DNA of 41,910 bases from Nocardia lijiangensis NBRC 108240 (GCF_001613045.1 NZ_BDBP01000093.1:1-41910), one strand, 5' to 3'. Shown: positions 1-8,600, counted from the first letter of the stretch. Numbers and translations: made by a program. Notes: generated by a model from the sequence alone, not told the origin.

Positions 1-498
1 GACGCCGCCGAGCACGCAGCCGACCGCCGCGCCGCCGAGGCCGCCGAGCAGCGCGCCCGTGCTCACGCCGAGCCCGATCGTGCTCGTCATCCGCGACCAG
101 GCGGCCTGCTCGCGTTCGTACTCGGTCTTCCACGGCGCCTTGTCCTCGAAGGGCAGCGCGACGGGCTGGTAACGGGCCTTGTCGAGGGAGAGCTGCGGCG
201 TGAGGGTGGCGGTGCGGCCGGAGATCTCCGCGGCGATGGGGAACTCGAAGTCGTCGACGCGGAACTTCAGCGGTGTGCCCGCGAGGACGGTGCCGTCGTC
301 GGTCCTGATCTGCAGGACGTCGTCGGCGATCGCGAACCTCCCGGCGTCGATGCCGAGCACGGCGGAGCCGGCGGTCGTGCCTGCCGTGAAGCCCACCCGG
401 CCCGCGTCGGGATTCCCGTTCGCGGCGGCGGTGCCCGCGGTGCTCGCCACGACGGCGACCAGCAGCCACGCGGTTGCGGCAAATTTCCTCATCAACAT
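1..498 (-). CDS. Secreted glycine-zipper protein, copy 1 (3' end beyond window)
   Basis: Partial gene: 166 codons are visible from ATG 498 and the reading frame runs off the left edge without a stop. The N-terminus (MLMRKFAATAWLLVAVV...) is a typical signal peptide with a likely cleavage near TAAA/N. A soluble domain follows, containing LAGTPLKFRVDDFEFPIAAE and DKAPWKTEYEREQA, and then the start of a glycine-rich hydrophobic segment (GALLGGLGGAAVGCVLGG) with GxxxG spacing. It is clearly a paralogue of the next gene (841-1554); the two share the MLMRKFAAT start and most motifs. I do not recognise a named family and assign no function. An AAGGA-like Shine-Dalgarno lies about 9 nt before the ATG. 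GTG- or ATG-internal starts are unlikely because the signal peptide would be lost. Confidence 0.8.
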   Translation of the reverse strand, partial: MLMRKFAATAWLLVAVVASTAGTAAANGNPDAGRVGFTAGTTAGSAVLGIDAGRFAIADDVLQIRTDDGTVLAGTPLKFRVDDFEFPIAAEISGRTATLTPQLSLDKARYQPVALPFEDKAPWKTEYEREQAAWSRMTSTIGLGVSTGALLGGLGGAAVGCVLGGV

Positions 499-840
499 TT
501 GTCCGTATTCCTTTTTCGCGGTGTGCCGGGAATTCCGCGCGGACAGTAGAAAACAACTGGTAACCGAATGAGTCCGCAATGTTAAGACTCTGTTCAGATA
601 ACTATTCGTCCGAATCGTATTCCCGGTGTTCGGAGCCGTTGTGGTTCCGGCTCGGCATCGACGGTAGGACCTGAACTTTTGTTGAGGTCAAGTCCGCGGT
701 GACCCGGGCCACGGCGGCCAAGTGCGCGGTTGCAGGGAGTGTGCGAGGCCCGCGCCTGCGGACATGCGAAAGCCCCACCCGGCCGGCCCGGGTGGGGCTT
801 CCTGACTTACGTCTTCAGTTGTGCGGCAAGCCGTTCGGGA
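499..840. other. Intergenic region between the two paralogues
   Basis: No gene is supported here. It holds the probable promoter of the left copy (AT-rich patch around 565-620) and, nearer the second copy, the hairpin at 769-801. Open frames crossing it are antisense shadows or low-complexity. Confidence 0.5.
769..801 (-). terminator. Hairpin terminator after secreted protein copy 2
   Basis: AAGCCCCACCCGG pairs with CCGGGTGGGGCTT around a short loop. It sits 40 nt past the stop of the 841-1554 gene on its transcribed strand. There is no long T-run, as is common in actinobacteria. It would also insulate the upstream paralogue from read-through. Confidence 0.7.
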
Positions 841-1554
841 TTACTTGGCCGGGGGGACGAACGGCTGGTTGAGGGTGGTGAAGTACTGGATCGCAGCACC
901 GATGGCCACCGGGGCGGTGATGAAGATCTGACCCGCCAGGGTGCCGAGGGCGCCCACGGCCAGGATGCCGCCGATGCAGCCGATCGCGGCGGCGGGCAGG
1001 AACGGACCGAACAGGCCGACGATGGTGGCCGACGCGACGGTCGCGCCGACGATGCCGCCGAGCACGCAGCCCACGGCGGCGCCGCCGAGGCCACCGACCA
1101 GGGTGCCGATGGTGGCGCCCATGCCGATGGTGTCCTTCAGGCGGTTGAACGCGGCGAGCTCACGGTCGTACTCGTTCTTCCACGGCGCCTTGTCCTCGTA
1201 GGGCAGGGCGACCGGCTTGTACACGGCCTTGTCGAGCTCGAGCTGCGGGCTCAGGGTCGCGGTGCGGTCCGAGATGTCCGCGGCGATCGGGAACTCGAAG
1301 TCGTCGAGGCGGAACGTCAGCGGGGTGCCGGCGACGACGGTGCCGTCGGCGGCCTTGATCTTCAGTGCGTCCTCTTCGACGACGAGCGAGCCCGAGTCGA
1401 TGGTGATGATGGACTGCGTGTCGGTGGACTTGGCGGTGAAGTTGATCGGCGCATCGGCAGCCGGAGCTTCGGGGGCCGCGTTGACGGTGCCTGCGGTGAC
1501 GCCAAGCGCGGCGATCAGCAGCGCCGAGGTGGCGGCGAATTTCCTCATCAGCAT
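841..1554 (-). CDS. Secreted glycine-zipper protein, copy 2
   Basis: A 237-residue protein of unrecognised family. The first ~25 residues form a signal peptide (MLMRKFAATSALLIAALGV, probable cleavage near VNA-AP). Residues ~30-135 are a soluble domain with PLTFRLDDFEFPIAADIS and PWKNEYDRELAAFNRLKD. Residues ~140-225 are hydrophobic and unusually glycine/alanine-rich, with repeated GxxxG spacing and two cysteines in GCVLGG and GCIGG. The segment could pack as membrane-inserting glycine-zipper helices, but this is inference. The adjacent gene at the left edge is a paralogue in the same orientation, so this is a tandem duplication. A dyad (CTAGAT/ATCTAG, 1592-1610) lies in the 5' region. Function unknown; secretion or envelope localisation is likely. 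Confidence 0.85.
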   Translation of the reverse strand: MLMRKFAATSALLIAALGVTAGTVNAAPEAPAADAPINFTAKSTDTQSIITIDSGSLVVEEDALKIKAADGTVVAGTPLTFRLDDFEFPIAADISDRTATLSPQLELDKAVYKPVALPYEDKAPWKNEYDRELAAFNRLKDTIGMGATIGTLVGGLGGAAVGCVLGGIVGATVASATIVGLFGPFLPAAAIGCIGGILAVGALGTLAGQIFITAPVAIGAAIQYFTTLNQPFVPPAK

Positions 1555-1860
1555 TTTGTTTGGAACCTCGATGTGAAGCGTTCGGAGGGGACTAGATGAT
1601 CGAAATCTAGACCAGCTAACGCGTGGTGAACCGTTTGTGACCGTTAATTCAAATTTTGTTCACCATCGTGTCTCACAGCTTGGTGCGTTTCCGGAAACGT
1701 ACACGCGGAACAGGGATTTCGGCGGCGAATCGAACTGGTCGCCCCTTTCTACTCAAACGTAGTGAGACGAAGGTCACAGGTATGCTGTGCGGAGCTGTCC
1801 GCACCCCTTTCATAGCACTCCGCCATGGAGGTCGCGGTCCGGTCGACGTAAGGTCGTGGG
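1555..1860. other. Divergent promoter region
   Basis: This 306-nt region separates the minus-strand secreted protein from rmlB. It contains a small dyad CTAGAT-N7-ATCTAG at 1592-1610, an AT-rich patch around 1640-1670 that probably serves the secreted protein gene, and the rmlB -10 hexamer at 1849-1854. No gene is seen. Confidence 0.5.
1849..1854 (+). promoter_or_regulatory. Leaderless -10 element of rmlB (TAAGGT)
   Basis: TAAGGT ends 6 nt before the GTG at 1861. This matches the TANNNT-N6/7-start arrangement of actinobacterial leaderless transcripts. There is no Shine-Dalgarno, which supports GTG 1861 as the start. Confidence 0.55.
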
Positions 1861-2871
1861 GTGCGATTGCTCGTAACCGGCGGCGCCGGATTCATCGGTG
1901 CGAATTTCGTCCAGCAGACCGTGGCCGAGCGGCCCGACGCGAGGGTGACCGTGCTCGACGCCCTGACCTACGCGGGTAACAAGGCCTCGCTGGATCCGGT
2001 GGCCGACCGGATCGATTTCGTACACGGCGATATCGCCGATCTCGACCTGGTCGACGAACTGGTCAGCGGTGTCGACGCGGTGGTCCACTTCGCCGCCGAA
2101 TCGCACAACGACAACTCGCTGACCGAGCCGTGGCCGTTCGTGCAGACCAATATCGTCGGCACCTACGCGCTGCTGCAGGCCGTGCGCCGCCACGACGTGC
2201 GCTATCACCACGTCTCCACCGACGAGGTGTACGGCGATCTCACCCCCGACGAGCCCGCCTTCACCGAGTCCACCCCCTACAACCCGTCCAGCCCGTACTC
2301 CGCGACCAAAGCCTCGAGTGATCTGCTGGTCCGGGCCTGGGCTCGCTCCTTCGGCGTGCGCGCGACGCTGTCCAACTGCAGTAACAACTACGGGCCCTAC
2401 CAGCACGTGGAGAAGTTCATCCCGCGCCAGATCACCAATCTGATCGACGGCGTGCGTCCCCGGCTCTACGGCGCGGGTCATCAGATCCGCGACTGGATCC
2501 ACGTCGACGACCACAACCGGGCGGTCTGGGACATCCTCGACCACGGCCGCGTCGGCCAGACCTATCTGATCGGCGCGAACGGCGAACTCGACAACAAGAC
2601 CGTGGTGCGGATGCTGCTCGAGGCGTTCGACCGCGATCCCGACGATTTCGACCACGTCACCGACCGCCCCGGCCACGACCAGCGCTACGCGATCGACGCC
2701 ACGCTGCTGCGCACCGAACTCGGCTGGACACCGCGCTACGCCGACTTCCGCGCGGGTCTGGCGGCCACCATCCAGTGGTACCGCGACAACGAATCCTGGT
2801 GGCGCCCCGAGAAAGCCGTGACCGAACGCGCCTACGCGGCCGCAGGCGAGCAGACCCTGGGCCTCGCGTAG
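1861..2871 (+). CDS. rmlB: dTDP-glucose 4,6-dehydratase
   Basis: An extended short-chain dehydrogenase of 336 residues, the usual RmlB length. It converts dTDP-glucose to dTDP-4-keto-6-deoxyglucose on the way to dTDP-rhamnose, the donor for the rhamnose in the linker between peptidoglycan and arabinogalactan. The NAD-binding motif TGGAGFIG is at residues 6-13. The catalytic STDEVYG is near 119-125 (T120, D121, E122), and the YSATK motif gives Y146 and K150. NNYGPYQHVEKFIPRQ and GAGHQIRDWIHVDDH are family hallmarks. The GTG start follows a leaderless -10. The gene is monocistronic here and convergent with the next small gene, 11 nt away. A mycobacterial RmlB recalled from memory is nearly collinear throughout. 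A second, RmlB-like paralogue role cannot be excluded. Confidence 0.95.
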   Translation: MRLLVTGGAGFIGANFVQQTVAERPDARVTVLDALTYAGNKASLDPVADRIDFVHGDIADLDLVDELVSGVDAVVHFAAESHNDNSLTEPWPFVQTNIVGTYALLQAVRRHDVRYHHVSTDEVYGDLTPDEPAFTESTPYNPSSPYSATKASSDLLVRAWARSFGVRATLSNCSNNYGPYQHVEKFIPRQITNLIDGVRPRLYGAGHQIRDWIHVDDHNRAVWDILDHGRVGQTYLIGANGELDNKTVVRMLLEAFDRDPDDFDHVTDRPGHDQRYAIDATLLRTELGWTPRYADFRAGLAATIQWYRDNESWWRPEKAVTERAYAAAGEQTLGLA

Positions 2872-2882
2872 TTCGTCGGCAG

Positions 2883-3119
2883 CTAGATCTTCTCGCTACG
2901 ACAGCGGTAGCCGCCATTACGACGATCAGCGGCGACTGCGCACGCCACCGCCGCGCCGAAGCCGGCCCCGAGCTGGACGCCGGCCAGTAGTGCGCCCGTA
3001 CCGAGAACGATCAGCATCGGCTCGGGGCGGAGAAGGTAGTAGACGGTGAGCGGGTAGACCAGCATCGCGGCCGCGAAGGCACCGACAAGTGCCGTGATCG
3101 TCACAGGCCAAGCTCGCAT
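2883..3119 (-). CDS. Small two-helix membrane protein
   Basis: A 78-residue hypothetical protein. Residues ~7-30 and ~37-65 form two hydrophobic helices (TALVGAFAAAMLVYPLTVYY and LIVLGTGALLAGVQLGAGFG), followed by a basic tail. A GGAG Shine-Dalgarno lies just upstream of ATG 3119. The stop is 11 nt from the rmlB stop, so the genes are convergent. I recognise no family. Its position downstream of the DUF2142 gene on the same strand, 127 nt away, leaves co-transcription possible. Confidence 0.6.
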   Translation of the reverse strand: MRAWPVTITALVGAFAAAMLVYPLTVYYLLRPEPMLIVLGTGALLAGVQLGAGFGAAVACAVAADRRNGGYRCRSEKI

Positions 3120-3246
3120 GCTCCAACGGTAGTCCCCGATCCGGCGATCACCCTGCCTGTGATACCAGCATCACGGAAATGCTGCTGTTCGAGTTCTGCG
3201 CCGGTCGGTGGGCGATCGGCGCGGTGCGCCGTTCGGCTCGGCTGGG

Positions 3247-4908
3247 TCAGCCCCAGACGATGGTGCTGTACTTCGCGACCGAGGCGATCAGCGCGACCGA
3301 ACTCGCGACGACGATCGTGACCGCCGGTCCCCACATCGGCGTCTTTCCGCGAGCGTCGGTGAGCCGCAATGGCATCCAGCGCAGCAGCGCCGCGAAAGCC
3401 ACCAGTGCCAGCGGCACGAAGTAGCGGCCCTGCACGCCGTCGATGATGTAGTAGCCGACCGGCGTGAACGACATGTACAGCGTCACGTAGATCATCGCGA
3501 CGCTGGCCGCCACCGTGAGTGCCACGACCAGCGTCCGCACGAAGGTGGCGGTGCGCGGGTTCATCCGGTCCGCGATGCCGATGCTCACCGCGAAGGCGAG
3601 CAGGCAGGCCAGCACCGCAACGGCGGGCACGTCGATGTAGGCGAAGCCGAGCTCACCGAAGAACTGGGTGAACCAGCGCTGGTCGCGGTAGAAGATGCTG
3701 TCGCGGAAGACGCTCAGGAAATGCAGTGGATCACCGAGGATCTCGCCGAGCTGCTCACCCGGCTTGACGGTGTACCACTGGTGGCGCGGCCGCATCAGGC
3801 TCATGCCGTCGCCGGTGGGTGCGGCGATCTTCATCCAGACCGCGAAGGCCAGCCCGCCCGCGGCGGCGAAGGCCCACGGCACGAGGCGACGCCAATGGAA
3901 TCCGGAAACAACAGCGCCGCCGAAGAATCCGAAGCGGTCCACCGGAACCAGCACCACCAGCATGGCGAGCAGCACGTAAGTCGGCTTGCTGACCGGCAGC
4001 AGCAGTGTTGCGCCGAGCAGGGCGACGGTCTCGGTGCGGGTCAGCCCGTCGCCGAGGAACAGCGCCTTGATCAGCAGCGCGGACACCATGATGGCCAACG
4101 CGTTGGTGAGCGTGTCCGCGGTGACCGTGCCCGCCTGGAACACCGCGATCGGCAGCACCGCGACGGTGAACGCGAGCCACTGCACCCGACGCTCCCGCAG
4201 CGCGTACAGGCCGAAACCGACCACGATCAGGTAGCCGAGCAGACCGGCGAGCCGGGTCAGGGTCACCATCCCGCCCACGTCGAGGTCGAACAGTCCCGCG
4301 GCCCGAATGCCGAGGGCGGCGGGCACATACGGCACGGGGGAGTAGGCGGCGGTGTTGGTGAACCAGACGGCCGTCATGGGCGAGTCGACCGGAGCGCTCT
4401 CCAGCCGGTCGTACACGCCGGGGTCGGCCACCATCGCGCCCGGCTCTTCCGGGTTGTCCTGGTAGTCGCGGAACGAGTAGCCCATCAGCGCGTCGACGTT
4501 GACGGGCACATCGCCGCCGTAGGCGAGGCCGCGGTCGTCCTGGATCTGCTGCGGCAGGAAGCCGCCGTAGGCGACCTGGTAGGCGCGACCGAACTGGGTG
4601 ATCTCGTCGTGGCCCCAGAACGGTGGGGAGAGCACGGCGAACAGGCTGCCGAAGAGTGCGGTGATCACCGCGAACGCGACGGTCGCCGCGCCGAAGCGAG
4701 TCACGATGGCGCGCCCGGCCTTTCCGGCCGTGCCGAGTGCGCCGGAAGGTGTCGATTCCTGTTCGGGTGCAGTCGCGGACTGTTCCGTGCCGGGCGCGTC
4801 AGCAGTTTTCGTGCTGTTCGCCGCTGCGGCCTTGCCCTGCTCGTTCTCGTGCCCGTTGGATAGCGGGCCGGACCCCTCGGTGGTGCCGCGATCGGCGGAT
4901 GTGGTCAC
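3247..4908 (-). CDS. DUF2142-type polytopic membrane protein
   Basis: 553 residues. The N-terminal ~60 are polar and Ser/Thr/Glu-rich (cytoplasmic). They are followed by a first membrane helix and then a loop with WGHDEITQFGRAYQVAYGG, which resembles the acidic first loop of GT-C glycosyltransferases, and about ten further hydrophobic helices. This fits the DUF2142 predicted membrane protein family. The GTG start overlaps the stop of the GT2 gene by 4 nt, so the two are translationally coupled. The inference is that the GT2 makes a polyprenyl-phosphate sugar donor that this GT-C-like protein uses on the outer face. A mycobacterial membrane glycosylation protein occupies a comparable position near bpa. 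The acceptor is unknown. Confidence 0.8.
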   Translation of the reverse strand: MTTSADRGTTEGSGPLSNGHENEQGKAAAANSTKTADAPGTEQSATAPEQESTPSGALGTAGKAGRAIVTRFGAATVAFAVITALFGSLFAVLSPPFWGHDEITQFGRAYQVAYGGFLPQQIQDDRGLAYGGDVPVNVDALMGYSFRDYQDNPEEPGAMVADPGVYDRLESAPVDSPMTAVWFTNTAAYSPVPYVPAALGIRAAGLFDLDVGGMVTLTRLAGLLGYLIVVGFGLYALRERRVQWLAFTVAVLPIAVFQAGTVTADTLTNALAIMVSALLIKALFLGDGLTRTETVALLGATLLLPVSKPTYVLLAMLVVLVPVDRFGFFGGAVVSGFHWRRLVPWAFAAAGGLAFAVWMKIAAPTGDGMSLMRPRHQWYTVKPGEQLGEILGDPLHFLSVFRDSIFYRDQRWFTQFFGELGFAYIDVPAVAVLACLLAFAVSIGIADRMNPRTATFVRTLVVALTVAASVAMIYVTLYMSFTPVGYYIIDGVQGRYFVPLALVAFAALLRWMPLRLTDARGKTPMWGPAVTIVVASSVALIASVAKYSTIVWG

Positions 4909-5903
4909 CGAGCGTCCCCACGAGCCGGCGCGTCACCGCCGTTTCGGAACGGGTCGTCCTCCGCGACGACGGCCGAATAGCGCAGGTAGACCAGGCGCGA
5001 CGCTTCGTGGCGGGACCGGCGGATGCCGTCGAGGATCAACCCGGCCGTCCACGCCAGGCTGCCGAGCAGCAGCAGGGTGAAGGCGAGGAACAGGGTGGGG
5101 AAGCGCGGGACCTCGTGCGTCCTGGTGAATTCGATGACGATCGGGATCGTCAGCACGATCGAGACCAGCCAGCTCAGGGTGCCGAACAGCCCGTAGAACG
5201 CGACGGGGCGCTCGTGCCTGGCCAAGCCGATGATCAGCGCGAGGATCTTGAAGCCGTCGTGGTAGGTGCGCAGCTTGGATTCGCTGCCCGCCGGGCGATC
5301 ACGGAAGCCGACCGGGACGGCGGTCTGCGGCACCCGCAGGTGCAGCGAGTGCACGGTCAGCTCGGTCTCGATCTCGAACTCGCGGGAGACCGCGGGGAAG
5401 CTCTTGACGAAGCGGCGCGAGAAGACACGGAAGCCGCTGAGCATGTCTTCGACGTTCTCGCCGAACACCTTTCCGACCACGCCGTTGAGCACCCGGTTGC
5501 CGGTCTCGTGGCCCGCGCGGTACGCGGTGCCGGAGGCGTCCTGCCTGCGCACGCCGAGCACGTGATCGTAGGGGCCGTCGAGCAGCGTCTTGATCATCAG
5601 CGGGGCGTCGGCGGCCTCGTAGGTGTCGTCGCCGTCGATCATCAGATAGACGTCGGCCTCGATGTCGGCGAAGGCACGCCGCACCACGTTGCCCTTGCCC
5701 TTGGTGTGTTCCTGACGGACGATCGCGCCTGCCTGGCGGGCGAGTTCGGAGGTCCGGTCGGTGCTCAGGTTGTCGTAGACGTAGACGACGATTCCCGGCA
5801 CGGCGGCCTGGAGGTCGGCGACGACCTTGGCGACCGAGGCCTCCTCGTTGTGGCACGGGACCACGGCGGCAATACGAAGCTCGGTGGAGTCCACCCGGGT
5901 CAT
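4905..5903 (-). CDS. GT2 glycosyltransferase, polyprenyl-phosphate sugar synthase type
   Basis: 332 residues. The N-terminal ~210 form a GT-A fold: IAAVVPCHNEEASVAKVV at ~11-28, DNLSTDRTSELAR at ~44-56, the LMIDGDDTYEAAD metal site with D90/D92, and later SGFRVFSRR. Two C-terminal membrane helices follow (~225-290), as in dolichol- or decaprenyl-phosphate glycosyltransferases. It likely transfers a sugar from a nucleotide donor to polyprenyl phosphate. ATG 5903 was chosen; a GTG three codons in (5894) has better spacing from the GAGGA at 5904-5908 and may be the true start. It is coupled to the downstream DUF2142 gene by a 4-nt overlap and faces the GtrA gene across 99 nt, which suggests one glycosylation module. 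Confidence 0.88.
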   Translation of the reverse strand: MTRVDSTELRIAAVVPCHNEEASVAKVVADLQAAVPGIVVYVYDNLSTDRTSELARQAGAIVRQEHTKGKGNVVRRAFADIEADVYLMIDGDDTYEAADAPLMIKTLLDGPYDHVLGVRRQDASGTAYRAGHETGNRVLNGVVGKVFGENVEDMLSGFRVFSRRFVKSFPAVSREFEIETELTVHSLHLRVPQTAVPVGFRDRPAGSESKLRTYHDGFKILALIIGLARHERPVAFYGLFGTLSWLVSIVLTIPIVIEFTRTHEVPRFPTLFLAFTLLLLGSLAWTAGLILDGIRRSRHEASRLVYLRYSAVVAEDDPFRNGGDAPARGDAR

Positions 5904-5990
5904 TCCTCGATGTCGGCGTGAATGGGGAACACGGGGAGGGTACATGGCTCGAGACCTCCGGCGCGCACCCGAGGCATTCGCCTGCTGGGG

Positions 5991-5996
5991 TACCGT
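5991..5996 (+). promoter_or_regulatory. Leaderless -10 element of the GtrA gene (TACCGT)
   Basis: TACCGT stands 6 nt before GTG 6003. It argues for that GTG over the upstream ATG at 5922, which would start only 19 nt from the divergent GT2 gene. Confidence 0.55.
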
Positions 5997-6002
5997 CGCT
6001 CG

Positions 6003-6569
6003 GTGTCTTCCCCCGAGCAGCCCGTGTCGATACCCGAGCGCTCCATCCGATCCACGCAGGATCGACCCGCGCAGGCGACCCCTGAGCAGCCCGTGCCGTC
6101 CGTCGCCGCCGAGCCGCTGACCGCGAAGGTGATCGCGGCGCTGCGCAAGGGCGCGGCGTTCCTCGTGGTCGGCGCGATCGGTTTCCTCGTCGACGCAGGC
6201 ACCTACAACGTGCTGGTGTTCTGGGGTGGCGAAGGCGTGCTGTACCACGCGCCGCTGCCCGCCAAGATCATCGCGATCGCGGTGGCGACGGTGGTGACCT
6301 ACTTCGGCAACAAGTGGTGGACCTTCGGCCACAAGCAGACCGGCAACCCGGCGCGGGAGTACCTGCTGTACGCGGTGTTCAACGTCGTCGCCATCGGCCT
6401 GCAACTGGGCTGCCTCGGCTTCTCCCGCTACGTTCTCGACCTGTCGAGCCCGCTCTCGGACAACATCTCGGGAACGCTGGTCGGTCAGATCGTTGCGGTG
6501 GTCTTCCGGTATTGGGCCTACGACAAATTCGTCTTTACCGGCGAAGTAGCAAACAAACAGCAACAATAG
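6003..6569 (+). CDS. GtrA family membrane protein
   Basis: 188 residues from GTG 6003. After a ~45-residue polar Pro/Ser/Gln-rich N-terminus there are four membrane helices (AAFLVVGAIGFLVDAGTYNV, IIAIAVATVVTYFGNKWWTF, a helix near YLLYAVFNVVAIGLQLG, and LVGQIVAVVFRYWAYDKF). FLVGAIGF-like and NKWWTF motifs are typical of GtrA. GtrA proteins are implicated in moving polyprenyl-linked sugars across the membrane or in anchoring the cognate GT. The mycobacterial member Rv3789 serves the arabinose donor pathway. The gene lies between a divergent GT2 and glfT2, consistent with a role in cell-wall glycan assembly. Which sugar is involved cannot be read from the sequence. Confidence 0.85.
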   Translation: MSSPEQPVSIPERSIRSTQDRPAQATPEQPVPSVAAEPLTAKVIAALRKGAAFLVVGAIGFLVDAGTYNVLVFWGGEGVLYHAPLPAKIIAIAVATVVTYFGNKWWTFGHKQTGNPAREYLLYAVFNVVAIGLQLGCLGFSRYVLDLSSPLSDNISGTLVGQIVAVVFRYWAYDKFVFTGEVANKQQQ

Positions 6570-6695
6570 CGGGTGTGATACCCCTGGTTGCTGGACGGGC
6601 GGGCTCCGACGTCGGTTGATATCCTCGCTCCCGCCGCGCACGGCATCCAGGGGCGTGTCTGTCCCGCCGCAATAAATGAGGATTTCGAGGACTTC

Positions 6696-8594
6696 ATGGA
6701 GCAGTCGGCTACCAAGGCCGTTACCGAACCGAACGAGCACGCTACGCCCGCCGCCGCGCCCGCCTCGCTGCGTGCCGACCATCGGGCGCCGGACCGGCTG
6801 GTCCTGCAGCGCGGCATCTTCACCGGTCCTTCGGCCAAGGTGAGCGACGAGCTCTACGCGGTGGTCAAGGGCCGCGCGGCGCGCGACCGGCTGGCGATGC
6901 ACTTGGAAAAGGGCGCCACCGCCCACACCAACACCTACTTCGGCCGGTTCGCGGCCAGCTACTGGCAGCGCTGGACCACCGTCACCGAGGTGCGCGCCAC
7001 GATGGTGCTCGACGTGACGAAGAAGGCCAGTGTCCGGCTGGTCGCCTCGGACATCGCGGGTCACCGCAGGATCATCGAGACCGCCAAGGTCGACGCGAGC
7101 GGCCCGCTCACCCTGACCGCACCGCTGGACCAGTACGTCGACGGTGGCGCGATCTGGCTGGAGTTCGACGCCGACGGCGGTGAGCTCGGCATCTCCGAAC
7201 TCACCTGGTCCTCCGCCGCGCCCGAGCGGGTGCGCCCGGTGGCCATCGCCATCTGCACCTTCAACCGCGCCGCGGACTGCGCCGAGACGGTGGCCGCACT
7301 GGCCTCCGACGCCACCGTGCTCGCCGCCATCGACGCGGTCTACGTGGTGGATCAGGGCACCGACCTGGTGCAGGACCGGCCGCGCTACCAGGAGGTGCAG
7401 CCCGCCTTCGGTGACAAGCTGCGCTACATCCGTCAGCCGAACCTCGGCGGCGCGGGCGGGTTCACGCGCGGGCTCTACGAGGTCTCCGCGGTGAACGAGC
7501 ACGCCGACGTCATCCTGATGGACGACGACATCCTCTGCGAACCGGAAACGGTGCTGCGGCTCAACGCCTTCGCCAACATGACGGTCGAACCCATGCTGGT
7601 CGGCGCGCAGATGCTGTTCCTGCTCAACCCGGACTACCTCAACGTCGGCGCCGAAGAAGTGCACCTGCACGAGCTGCGGCACGGCCAGAAGGTGCCCAAG
7701 GCGCTGCGCAACACCAGCATGCTCAAGAAGAACCAGGAGCGCCGCGTCGACGCAGGCTACAACGCCTGGTGGACCTGCCTGATCCCGGCCGAGGTGGTCG
7801 CGAAGATCGGCCTGCCGGTTCCCATCTTCTTCCAGTGGGACGACGTGGAGTACGGCGTGCGTGCGCGCGAGCACGGCTTCGTCACCGTCACGCTGCCCAA
7901 CGCGGCGGTCTGGCACGCGGACTTCTATTGGAAGGACTACGACGACTGGGCGCGCTACTTCAGCACGCGCAACTCGCTCATCGTCGGAGCCATGCACGCC
8001 GAGCTGGACGGCAAGAAGATCACCAAGCAGCTGTTCCGTAATATCGCCGAGCACCTGGTCGCCATGCAGTACGGGCTGGTGCACACGACGTTGCAGGGCA
8101 TCGAGGACTTCCTGGAAGGTCCGAAGGTGCTGCGCGACGGCGGCATCGCCGCGCTGGCCGCCGCCCGCACCAGCCGCGCCGAGTACGGTGAGACCATCAA
8201 GCACCCGGCCGCGACGCCGCCGGTGCGCGCGGCCGACATCCAGTTGCGCCGGGCGAGCGGTGAGCCGAGCCGGACCATGCTGGTGCTGGTCAAGCGTGCG
8301 ATCAACCAGTGGTTCGGCCGCACTCAGCACGGCCTGATCGGGGTCACCCGTGAGGACGCGTACTGGTGGCACGTCTCGCTGTTCGACCACGTCGTGGTCA
8401 CCGACGCCTCGCAGTCCGGCGTCCGGGTCCGGCAGCGCGACAAGGCCCGCGCTCGCGCGCTGCTGCGGCGCACGTTCAACGTGTTGCGTCGCCTGCGCAA
8501 GGAACTGCCCACCCTGCAGGAGCAGTACCGCGCCGCCATGCCGGAACTCACCAGCCGCGCCAACTGGGAGCGGCTCTACGGCATCAACGACTGA
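6696..8594 (+). CDS. glfT2: Galactofuranosyltransferase GlfT2
   Basis: 632 residues (mycobacterial GlfT2 is about 637). It polymerises the galactan of arabinogalactan, adding alternating beta-1,5 and beta-1,6 galactofuranose from UDP-Galf on the cytoplasmic face. The N-terminal beta-rich domain spans ~35-180. The GT-A core begins with AIAICTFNRAADC (~185). The metal motif MDDD is at 275-278, and WDDVEYG at 381-387 holds the presumed catalytic base. H407 in WHADFYW matches the third metal ligand. RQPNLGGAGGFTRG is the conserved donor-site stretch. The C-terminal ~200 residues are helical, as in the tetrameric enzyme. ATG 6696 was chosen for its preceding GAGGA at proper distance and for the family length; an upstream frame extension to 6588 lacks support. 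A bidirectional hairpin follows the stop. Confidence 0.96.
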   Translation: MEQSATKAVTEPNEHATPAAAPASLRADHRAPDRLVLQRGIFTGPSAKVSDELYAVVKGRAARDRLAMHLEKGATAHTNTYFGRFAASYWQRWTTVTEVRATMVLDVTKKASVRLVASDIAGHRRIIETAKVDASGPLTLTAPLDQYVDGGAIWLEFDADGGELGISELTWSSAAPERVRPVAIAICTFNRAADCAETVAALASDATVLAAIDAVYVVDQGTDLVQDRPRYQEVQPAFGDKLRYIRQPNLGGAGGFTRGLYEVSAVNEHADVILMDDDILCEPETVLRLNAFANMTVEPMLVGAQMLFLLNPDYLNVGAEEVHLHELRHGQKVPKALRNTSMLKKNQERRVDAGYNAWWTCLIPAEVVAKIGLPVPIFFQWDDVEYGVRAREHGFVTVTLPNAAVWHADFYWKDYDDWARYFSTRNSLIVGAMHAELDGKKITKQLFRNIAEHLVAMQYGLVHTTLQGIEDFLEGPKVLRDGGIAALAAARTSRAEYGETIKHPAATPPVRAADIQLRRASGEPSRTMLVLVKRAINQWFGRTQHGLIGVTREDAYWWHVSLFDHVVVTDASQSGVRVRQRDKARARALLRRTFNVLRRLRKELPTLQEQYRAAMPELTSRANWERLYGIND

Positions 8595-8600
8595 GCCCGT

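Noticed and set aside
730..1599. Plus-strand frame opposite the second secreted protein
   Set aside because: Arg/Gly/Asp-rich antisense composition and no start signal. The minus-strand gene has a signal peptide and a paralogue.
5904..8390. Very long minus-strand open frame opposite glfT2, continuous with the GT2 gene
   Set aside because: It is Val/Asp/Arg/His-rich antisense of the strongly conserved glfT2 coding strand, typical of high-GC shadow frames.
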